From Cololabis saira (lineage: Eukaryota; Chordata; Actinopteri; Beloniformes; Belonidae), in NCBI RefSeq assembly GCF_033807715.1, contig NC_084591.1, positions 31,088,590 through 31,152,589 on the forward strand: a stretch of 64,000 nt of DNA, read 5' to 3'. The first letter of the stretch is position 1, and the number at the start of each line of letters is the position of its first letter. A program made the position numbers and the translations under genes. The notes under the pieces are model-generated. The model was not told the DNA's origin and did not search any database. It worked only from the letters and a program-made list of their open reading frames with translations. Of this stretch, positions 39,597 to 50,919 are shown piece after piece.

Positions 39597-42500
39597 CTAC
39601 ATGAGGCTGCTGAGGTGCCCCGAGTGTCCCACAGAGTTCAGCATCAAGGCTCTCTGGTCCAGCACCTCCCTCTCCCGGCCCAGTGCTGCCCTCTCCTGCT
39701 CCACCAGGGCCCGGTCCTGCTCCATGGCGGCCCGCTCCCTGTCCAGCCACAACCTCTCCGCCTGCACCGCCGCCCTTTCTCTCTCCAGAGCGGCTCGATC
39801 TCTCTCCACCATCTCCCTCTCTCGCTCCAGCGCCGCCCGCTCCCTCTCCACCATCTCCCACTCCTGCTCTAGTCCGCCGAGCGGCTCGTCGCACGACTCC
39901 GCGCCACGCTGGTTCTGCTCCACGCCGTCGCTGAACGTCTCCTGTCCAAAGTCCGTGGAGGCGGAGGATGAAGGGAGGGGAGGGGGTGGAGCCGGGCGAG
40001 ACCTGTTTCTGGGGGCGGGTTCTGGGTGCTGATCGTCGTCCTGGGGGACATGAGTTAGGAGGGGGGCGCTGTTCACCAGCCGGCCCTCCATGGCTTCATT
40101 CATCAGGTGAAACCACGGCCAGGAAGAGGCGCCGTCAGCTATGCTCTCCATTCCTACGGGAGGAAACTTCAGGTCCTGAGGGGAGCAGAACTTAGCTTTA
40201 ACAAGAGTTTTATTGCAATTTTTGTTTTATTACCAATAATATAAGCAAACAACAGTTTAACTTCAAGTTAACTTAAAGGTATAGTCTGTTATCGTATTCA
40301 AAAACATTTATTGTTATACTGGGTGAAATGGTCCTTCCATCCTGAGAGTAGCCAGTGAATAATGTGTTCAGAAAAAGGAAAGAAAAAAATCCGACCTCTC
40401 TGACAGCTTTAATCCTGTAAAAACTCTGACCAATCTGTTTTGAGTGGCACGGATTGGTCAGAGGACCAGAGGATTGGCAGGTGGGAAAGAACCAATCAGA
40501 TGCCTTCATTTTAAGTCCCGCCCACGCCCCCCTCTGTCCCATGCGCGCACTCGTCACATCGAAAATCTTGCCGGAAAACTTCACACACTCGAGTCACGTT
40601 TGCTGAAGAATGGCGCAGAAAACAAGAAAACGCAGCCAAAAATACCACCTCCCCAGTATGGGGGTCCGTGGGGATGGAGGCGTCTCCATCCCGGCGAGGG
40701 TGGAGAGCGCCGGTGCGGCTGGCGGTGCTGTGCAGGCTCTGTTGCCACGGCAACGCCGTAGGGTACGGTGTAGGGTACGGTGTAGGGTACGCGGCGACGC
40801 GCACCATTCTGCGTTGGTGTAACGTGGAACCATAAATCCGCCTTCAGTGTGTGCTCTGTGTGCTGTTCTGAACACTTCTCTGTTGTGCTCATTTTGCTGG
40901 GACGTCGGGTCCCTCCGCCGAGACACAACTTTTGCGGTATGCGTTCATTGTTGTGTCTAAAAATGATGCGCAGTGCCCACCCAATCAGAAACGGTACAGA
41001 TATTCTGTGATATTTTTTTATATTTATAAAAAAATCAAATTATATACAAAAATAAAGGATTCCCATAACTTTGATTGGGTGGGCAGGACGCACGTTTGGG
41101 TGGTGGGCACAGATCTTGCTAGCTCTCCAACATTACTGACTATACATACCTTTAAGTCATTTCTTCACACAGAACTAGTGATTCTCTCAGACACAAAACA
41201 GAAACAAATGATTCAAAACTGGCTGCATATTCTTAAATATGCAGCCAGAGCAGCTAGCTGAGTGGATCCAGAACAGCCATCAACACAGATGCCCTACCAA
41301 TAATCAGGTACCTGGCCACCTTGAAGAGATGGAAGCCACTGATATCAAGACAAGGAAACTAGTCACGCTACACGGAGCTACACCCCAGATCCAACCCCAT
41401 CAGACTGTACATGAAGTGGGAGGAGGAAGGGCAGAGATTCGTGAGAATCAAAGCCATCATCCAGAATAAAACCAAAAAAAAAATATCCAGAAGTACATCC
41501 AGAAGATGACCCCTAATGATGAAAGTTGCGTGTTTCAGGCAGCAGAAATCCAGTGAGGAGGAAGAAGAGATGGAGAAGGAATCCCCATAGAAAGATGTGA
41601 TGAACTGCCTGTACCACTGGCACAATGACGAAGTGGCTGACCCTGAGAAGTGTCAGCATCTGCACTTCTGCCTAATCTGTCCAGATCCATCCAACTTTAC
41701 AAATCAGTTCTTTTCTTTTTAGATAGAAGAAGCTGTTGCCTGGAAATTCCTGCATAGAAGATTTACTAGTTCAGCCTCTGTAATCGTAGTGACATGAACT
41801 TTAACACGCTAACTGAGGCCTGTAGAGTCTGAAAACTCGACTGACTAATTCACTCGTGGATTTCAAATATGGCAGAAACACTGAACTCCCTCTAAAGTAA
41901 TTAGTATTGTAATCTCTTAAACACACAGGATTCTAGTGAAATGTCCACCTTATATCTCCTCTTCAGATTGTCCCACTTCTTGGCCATCTGGTAGGTGGAG
42001 ACTTTTCCCAGCAGTCCGAGCTCCTTCAGGATGGCTCTGAGAGAGAGTCAAGACGTGACATGACATGAACACCACAAGTTCATCCACGCGACACTAAGCA
42101 GCCTCAGCCGACCCATTCAAATCTTACTAAAAATGACACTTACTTCCAGGCAGCTTTAGCAGCGTTCCGCCTCCCGGTGAACAGCATCTCGTTAGCAGCT
42201 CGAAGTTTGATCATCTTTTTGGTGTCCTGGTCTGTCACTTTGATACACAGACAGATGTACACACGGCTGATTGATCTGAACTACCACAGGAAAACGTAGA
42301 CAAGTCTCTGTTCTGGGGGCGTTTTTTGTAATAAAAACATGTTTCTTTTACAAATAAACAATATTAAACTAGACCAGGGGTCGGCAACTCAAAATGTTGA
42401 AAGAGCCATATTGGACCAAAAACACAAAAAACAAATATCTCTGGAGCCGCAAAAAATGAAAATGAAAAACTGAGGGTGCGCCTTTCCACACAGTGCGCCA

Positions 42501-45500
42501 TATGGTCGTGAAAATACGGTATATTAGTTACAACTGGGTCCTCGGCTGCAAATGTAGCATGTTAATGTCTTTCCACATGACTCTTTTTGTTACACGAATC
42601 TATGGAAGAGTATTAGGGCCAGGCAGGAGAAAAATCGAAATAATATTTTAGAGGAGCAAGATTTTTTTTTCATTATGCACTTCGAGAAAAAAGTCGAAAT
42701 GTCGAGATTAATGTTGAAGTACAATTTTGAGAGAAAAGTCGAAATGTTGAGAAAAGTCGAAATGTCGAGAAAAAAGTCGTAATGTGAAGAAAAAAGTAAA
42801 AATGTCGAGAAAAAAGTTGACGTGTTGAAAAAAAAGTCGAAATGTAGAGAAAAAAGTCGAAAGGAAAAAAGAAAAAAAGAGGAGAAAAGGAAAAAAAGAA
42901 AAAAAGAAGAAAAAAAAGGAAAAAAGGAAAAAAAGAGGAAAAAAAAAAGGAAAAAAAAAAAAAAAAAAAGGGTTTAACATTTTTGAAAAAGCTCCAGGGA
43001 GCCACTAGGGCAGCGCTAAAGAGCCGCATGCAGCTGTAGAGTGAAGGCAACACATGCTGTATTTATCTATATTAGTTATAACTGGGGGAAGTTTAGTTTT
43101 TTCATTATGCACTTCGAGAAAAAAGTTGAAATGTCGAGAAAAAAGTCGAAATGTCGAGATTAAAAAGGAAAGGAAAAAGGAAGAAAAAAGGAAAAAAGAT
43201 AAAGAAAAAAAAACAAGAAAAAAAGGAAAAAAGAAGAAAAAAAGAAAAAGAGAAAAAAGGGAAAAAAAGAGAAAAAAAAGGAGAAAAACAAGAAAAAATT
43301 GAAAAAAAAGGTTTTTTAAAAAGCTCCAGGGAGCCACTACAGTGCTAAAGAGCCGCATGCAGCTCTAGAGCCGCGGGTTGCCAACCCCCGAACTAGACTA
43401 ACAACTTAGCAGATTCAGTGTAATTTCTGTGCTTATCACTGATGCAGGCGTGACCTTTAACACTCATACTCCATACTTTTGCCCATTTCAGAAAGCTGTA
43501 GTTAATGACAGCTGTCAGAGCGGTTCAGGTGGAACCCCTCACTCAACAATATGCTTCAATAACACACCGGATTAAATATGCAGAGAACAAGGAGTTTCTA
43601 TGGCTGACTATAAAAGAAATCTATATAATTGTGAGGATGGAAAACCCTCAACTCTTACTTTTGTAAGAGAGATCTGAGGGCGTAGAACATTCCTCTCCAC
43701 TGGCGTCGATATAAGTGACGCTCCCGTCAGCTTCGCCATTGTCTCCACACACAATGCACTCCAGCTCTGACACGCTGCTCCTGTCTGCCATCAGACAGTC
43801 TCTGTCGGGGGGTGGAGACGAGACAAGCACGTTGTCTTCCTCACTGGTCCAGACGGGCGTGACTCTGGGAGCTTTTCCCACTAGGCGTCCCTCCAGAGCG
43901 TCGCTCATGAGCTGGAACCAGTGCCAGGAGGCCGGGTTAGTCTGACCCTCCATCCCTCGAGGTGGAAACTTCAGGTCCTGCAGGCACAAACACAACAGAG
44001 CCCATAAAAGAGACACGCTTCTGCCAAACCTCTGGCTGACACTAAGCTGCCCTCCAGAGACAGAACATAGCAACTACCAGTACTCGAGTTGTAAAAAAAG
44101 AATCAGGGGGGATGGTGGATTTTATCATATGGGGACAGATAATTTGTGCTGATTACAAATAATATAATATATTACAAATAATAGCACTGACCAAAACACC
44201 TGCAGAAATACTGCAGGAATGACATAGCAGCAGTTAAATGCAGCCTTCTGTAAGCTTTAAATATCCACTGGACTTACATCAAATACATCAAAACACAACA
44301 ATAAAAAACACTTTTCTGAACTTATCAATATGACTCTGTCCTTCACAGGATAAGTAAAATGGATCACTGCAAAAACTCAAAATCTTAACAAGAATATTTC
44401 AGTAATATTTCTAGTTAAAATGTCTCATTTTAGTAAAAATATCTCATTACACTTAAAACAAGACCCATCGCTGGAAAAAAAACACAATTTTCACCTGTTT
44501 AAAGTAGATTTTCACTTAAAATAAGTAGAAAAATCTGATTTTCCTACTTAATCCAAGTGAAAATTTACTTGAAACAGATAAAAAATTGTCAAATAAGTTA
44601 TTTTTCTGGTGTTATTTATCTGGTGATGACTCGAAATAGCAGTAATACCACATGCATTGATGAAATGACATAAGGGATGGAAAGGTGGGATGGCAGTTTT
44701 ACAGGGGGGATGATTTTTACCATTTTTATTTCAGGGGGGATGCCATCCCCCCTCATCCCCCCCCAAATCCAGTACTGGTAACTACACATCGGGCCAAAGC
44801 TACTGACCTGTCATCTAAAACAAAAAACACTGAATGTGGTACAATTTGTTCTGCACTGGACTGCAGAACAAACTGCAGGAGGTTTGTCACCTTGAATTTG
44901 GTCTTCAGGTTGTCCCACTTCTTGGCAACTTGGTCAGGTGTTATCTTCCCTGTCAGACCCATCTCCTTCACTATTCCTCTGCAACAAAACCAACCACAAA
45001 AAATGGGAAATCAGCTGTAAGTCTTTCCACAGTTTTATAAATGCCTAAGAAGTTGACCTTATGTACGACGGCAGTAGCACGTCAGGGTGGACGGCTGCGT
45101 ATCTGAGGCTATTCCTAGCAGCACCGGGGTGCCTCTTTACCCTCTACACCTCTGACTTCAGGTTTGATTCTAAATCCTGCCAGCTCCAAACGTTTTCTGA
45201 CGACTCCTCCAAAGTCAGATGCATCAGCAATGATGATGAGGAAGAGTGCAGCAGACGGCTGGAGAGTTTGTTGCGTGGTTGCAGTTTGTTGCTCAACAGC
45301 AGCAAGACTAAGGAAGTGATGGTGGACTTCAGGAGGAACCAGTCAACCTGCGCCAGTTACAGTACCATCCAGGGTGAGGAGGTGGAGACAGTGGACTCGT
45401 ACAGACACCTCAGGGGCCCACATCAACAATAAACTGGACTGGACTCCTCATTAGGAATGGGTGATATTTTACCGTTCTCGATAAACCGTCAAAAAAAGTT

Positions 45501-48500
45501 TTTGTAAGTAAGCGAGAGCGAGATAGATTCATAGTTAAAAAGGTGGAGTTGAATTGGTATTTTTTTTTATCGGGATAAATGCCAGAAATTATCGTGATAA
45601 ATGTTTTGGTCCATACCGCCCATCCCTACTCCTCATACAAAAGGCCCTCGTCTACAGGAAAGGCCGGGGCAGGATGTTCTTCCTGAGGAGGCTGAGCTCA
45701 TTGTGCCTGTGCAGCAGGGCGTCAAGACCTTCTACCAGCACTATTCTTCACTGTAGTGGGCTGGAGGGGCGGCGTCAGGACTGGTGACGACACCAGACTT
45801 AATAACCCGTTCTGTGGTGGGACTGGACCTGGAAAGCCTGGAGGTGGCTGAGAAGAGGGTGAAGGAGAAAATCTGTTCGGTCCCAGAGGATCCTTCTCCA
45901 CCTCCGTACACCGAGCTGTGGCTGATGGGCGGCTCATTCAGCCAGCGGGTTATCCCACCCAGATACAGGACCGGACGATTCAGACGCTCCGTCACACCAA
46001 TTCTCATCAGACTTCAGAACAACAGCTTGACTAAACCTCTCCCTGCTCTGGATGGACTTTTCTATTCTCCATCCACTCTGTTGCTGTGTGTCTGTATATA
46101 TTTCTATTTTTTCATCTACATATGTGTGTGTTTATATTTTTATTTTAATGGTGGCCAAATTAACGAGTTAACGCAGCATTAATTCCTTGCCGTATTGACG
46201 TAATTAAAATTTTTAACGCATAGCGCAAAAATATATTTTTCCGTAGCCGAAAAAACTGCAGCACTTCCGGCTCTGAAACAACAAACCAATCACAACGTCA
46301 CAATGACCGGGAGGCGGAGTGTTGAGGAAAAGCTGGTTTGTGATTCGTTTACTCGTCTGTCTTTCAATCAGCAAGCAATCACAAAGCATGTTGTTAAGAC
46401 ACGAGTCACCGACGGCGCCGCCCATAGACATATAAACGTAGACGCCCCATCGAGCTGCTGCGATACGTCAACGTCGCCGCCATATTGGATGTGGCAAGAC
46501 TGCGCTGTAAACTAATACAAGTAAATGGACTTATTTTCATAAAGCGCCTTTCTACAAAGAAATGTACGTTTTACGTCTCATTTATTCATTCACACACGCA
46601 CTAATATACTTGGGAAACAGTTAGGCACCAAATATAATATATTTAATTTTCTCAGATGGCAAAAATAAGAACTTTATTGATCCCACATAGGAGTAATTCA
46701 TGTTATATCAGCTATAGAGAACAAGGTAGTGCCGAAAAACAATATATATCCCCACTCACAAAAAGAAAAATAGAGAAACATATTTTCTAATTTTTCACTT
46801 TTTCCTTGAAATTTTAGAGAAAAACGATTGCGAGATGAATCGCATAGTTAAAGCGACACTGCGTAACTTTTCCACCTCAATATCATGTTTCCAGAGTCAT
46901 TTTGATGGTACATCAACTTCCAACAGGTTTAATGAAACCTCTGTCATGGTCTGAGGGGTCTGTATCGCCTTCACTGGCACTATGTAACTTTGAGGAGCAT
47001 GGTAGGAACCCTGCCACACTAAAAAACTACACATTTTTACGGCTTTGACTGCTTTACGGCATACGTCACTTCCCCCTCCTTCCCGATTCGTAGTCGAGAC
47101 GAAAATGGGCGGGGCTTGGAGCTCAGAGCTCAGCAGAAGCTGTTGCTGCGTTGCTGCTGCAGCAGCTCCACACAACAGACGTGGGGAAAAGACCCTAATG
47201 GTTTAACTTTTCACCGGTTTCCTGCTCGGAGGCAGAACCACGGAGGTCAAGTATCTGATATAACAGAGTAAAAGAGTGAAAGAGTCGTCGGCTTGCTTAG
47301 ATCGCGGCTGTAACGACCAAACACCTTCCACACAGTAAACCACAAACACTCACACAGACGGGCGTCGGATCAAAACTCGGGTTTTATTCCCCACTTCGCC
47401 AGCTAAACGCAGTTGCTGGCCAGCGCTCTGCGGTGCGATTAACCCCAATCTTCAGATAAAACTAGTTTGTTGAGGAAAAAATATTAACTCTATTTGTAGC
47501 TGCAGAGGAAAAAAATAATCTCACGAGGAAAAAAAAATATTGCTCACGTCTCTGAGCCTCTTCAACATAATATAGCAGTCAAAAAAAAAAAGAAAAGAGA
47601 AGTAAGAGGGATACAAAACATGTACTGTATGTTGTACTATTATACTAATTTATTGAAACACATGGCGAGTCAAACATTTACCAAAGGAGCTGCCAAACAC
47701 TCCTAAACAAGGTAGCCTAAGACGTGGGTTCTGCAGAACTGCAGCAGTAAATCCTTTCTAAAGAGTGCAGCTCCGACGAGGAGCTCCATTCTTTGATAGG
47801 GGATTTCATATGGATCCAAACCGTTAATAATCATTATTTTCTCCATATACCGCTCCCTGGCTTCCTTGTTTAAGGTATCCCGGTAAATTCCAGTTCCTTT
47901 CCAGCAGTTTAACATCTTTTTTTTTGCGTTCCATCTGTTCACTTGGTGAAACAGAAAAGCGTCCCGTCTTCTCTCAAAACAAATGCAGCGACGGGACAGG
48001 AGTTTTCCGGCAGTACGCGCTGGTGCTCATGGGAAACGTAGTGTTCTTTCTGGTAAAACAATACCGCTTTTGTCCAAAAGATGCCGCCAAACTCAGAAAA
48101 GCTGAAAGTTACGTTGTGCTGCTTTAATTACAGAAATCATGGATTAATTAAGATTAAAAAAATGTATTGTTGGTTAGCGCTAATTTATTTATATTTTTTC
48201 AACCCCGTATTGGGGGATCAATAAAGGATATCTTAACCTTATTGCAAACTGAATATTGCTTAAAAAATTTAATAAAAAACACCCAGAAAGATAATATAAA
48301 CATTCCTTCTAGTTGAGACTGATTTTCAGAGCTGCAGTTTTTAATTTCATTCAGAAAATCATGGCAAAGCTCGGTCACCTCCAGGCTGGCTTGGCCGTGT
48401 TCCTCCTCCCGGTGAACAGAGACTCGTTAGCAGCTCGTAACTCAATCAGCCTCCTTGTGTCGTCTTCTGTCACTGCAAAAGTTGACAAATTCACCGATCA

Positions 48501-50729
48501 AACTGTGGTTTTGTTTCTAATCCTGATTTTACAGGAAATAATCTCATGTGACTGATTCATGAGTAGACTTCCTTCATAATCAAATATGGAATACTATTCT
48601 TCCATGAAACAAAGTCACACCCATATGACGTTTTCCAGCATTTCTTACATTTGTGAGTGAACTCTGTGATCCGGTGCAGATCTCCAAGAGCCTCAGTGCC
48701 GTTTTTCTCCTCGTTATCAACCAACAGGTCCATCTCAGTCTCTGTCAGGAACTCGGCCATCCCCCCTCGGATCCGACGGGCTCGTTTCTTTGGCGTTGGA
48801 GACAATGGCTCACAGTAATCATCTTCACTCTCCACAATGGGAGTGAGGATGGGGGCTGCAGTCGCAAATCGCCCCTCCATGGCGTCATTCATTCGATAGA
48901 ACCAGGGCCAGGAGCTGGGGTTCGTCTCCACGTTCCGCGAAGGAAACTTCAGCTCCTGGTAGACAAATAGAGGGACCTTATCCTCCCGCCAACACCAGCA
49001 CCTGCTGGCACCGGGCACGACCCCGGCACAGAGACATCGCTGCTGCTGACGGAGAACAGGACGAGGACGTACCTTGTATCTCCTCTTCAGGTTGTCCCAC
49101 TTTTTGGCCAGCTGATCTGTGGTCAGCTTCCCCTGAAGGCCCAGCTCATACAGAATGGATCTACGGGGAAAGACAATTGAAGAAATCAATAACTTCAATA
49201 TTACTTTCAGATCATTTGAGACCAACGTCAAACTAAAATTTTAATTAAGCAACTTGGAAATGAGTTCAAATAGTGTCCAGAAACAACTTGAATACTGTAA
49301 TACGTTGCTGTTGGATCTTTCTTTTTTTACATTTTTATAATTTACTCAAATGTAATAAAAACAAAAAAAAAAAAAGGAAATCAGAAAATACCAATTAATT
49401 CTCTGAATCTTTTTAAGAACCAAACAATGAAAGACACTCTTTATATTAAATATGAAATAAGTGATTCAATTTTGCTGTGATCTCTGAACAGTTTATCAAA
49501 CATATGAATAAGACTTTTGACAGCTCAGTTGATGTTTCACACATCCTGACTGAACCGTGAACCCAGCCTGATCCGTTGTGATCTCTCTCGGGAGAAAAGC
49601 CGCAGCTCCAAACCACATGAACTAACCTCCAGGCAGGCTTTGCCGAGTGTTTCCTGCCAGTGAAGAGCGCCTCATTTGCAGCTCGAAGTTTGATCATCCT
49701 CTCGGTTTCTGGCTCGGTCACTGCAGATGAGAAGCATCTTTTTTTAAAAGGAGGAATGATTTCAGACTTCAAATCAAGCTGAGACAACATCACAGTAAAT
49801 GTGAGATGTCAGTGCAGTAGTCTTGGCTTCCGGTTTTGTGACCAAAACACTTTATTACTGAAATGTAAAACACAGCCGACACCATGAACGGTTTCTATGA
49901 AGGAACTATTACAATTTTTATTGAACAACTGCATGGAAAACAGTGACTATAGTCAAGAACAATCAAAGCCCCCGATATCTAATTTGGTGTTCATGCAGTT
50001 ACAGATTAATTATCTTGTGCCGTTCTTCATATGTCCAACACCACATGCACTTTTGTAGAAATATTCTTAACAGCATTTTGCAGTTTGAGATCAACCAAGA
50101 AATAATAACACAACATACATGAAACATGTGTCTGAAGACCAAACTTGATAGAACCCAGTTCTACCGACGGCGTGAAAGCTTGAGTGTATCAGAATGTGGT
50201 CTAAACAGAGGGATAGGACTGGGTGATATTTTACCGTTCACGATAAACCGTCAAAAGAATTCCCCACGGTAAGAATTTGTCATCTCACGGTAAAAACGAT
50301 AAAATCCTGTTGATGAAGTTTTTGTGTAAAGCTGCGTTAAATCCACGCACAACGTACGTGTGCGTGAAGGAAGGAAGGAAGGAAGGAAGGAAGGAAGGAA
50401 GGAAGGAAGGAGCCTGAAAGAAAGAAATATATGAGCCTGAAAGAAAGAAAGAAAGATGAGCCTTAAAGAAAGAAAGAAGGAAAGAAAGAAAGATGAGCCT
50501 TAAAGAAAGAAAGAAAGAAAGAAAGAAAGATGAGCCTTAAAGAAAGAAAGATGAGCCAGAAAGATGAGCCAGAAAGAAAGAAAGAAAGAAAGAAAGATGA
50601 GCCAGAAAGAAAGATGAGCCAGAAAGATGAGCCAGAAAGAAAGATGAGCCAGAAAGAAAGAAAGATGAGCCAGAAAGAAAGAAAGAAAGAAAGATGAGCC
50701 AGAAAGAAAGAAAGAAAGAAAGATGAGCC

Positions 50730-50761
<32 letters not shown>

Positions 50762-50766
50762 GAGCC

Positions 50767-50829
<63 letters not shown>

Positions 50830-50835
50830 AGAGCC

Positions 50836-50870
<35 letters not shown>

Positions 50871-50876
50871 AGAGCC

Positions 50877-50919
<43 letters not shown>

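Larger units (their letters stand above)
39597..42237 (-). other. Myb/SANT-like module 4 plus terminal coiled coil (94+88+579 nt)
   Basis: Exons 42144-42237, 41949-42036, 39597-40175. Reads [20 protein letters not shown]..., [29 protein letters not shown] and [16 protein letters not shown]. After a Pro/Ser-rich spacer come about 75 residues of [22 protein letters not shown] heptads, then HLSSLM and TAG. The coiled coil is unique to this module and could mediate dimerisation (inference). Confidence 0.87.
43659..48472 (-). other. Myb/SANT-like module 3 (94+88+319 nt)
   Basis: Exons 48379-48472, 44891-44978, 43659-43977. Reads [20 protein letters not shown]..., [29 protein letters not shown] and [16 protein letters not shown] (His replaces Pro in the WPWF motif). 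The linker is acidic and includes a CIVCGD pair of cysteines. The large first intron contains a LINE copy and a TTAA-flanked element. Confidence 0.86.

Noticed and set aside
39427..40195. Several plus-strand and other minus-strand frames of 80-155 codons
   Set aside because: Shadows of the last exon of the Myb/SANT-like gene, whose repetitive coiled-coil coding keeps other frames open.
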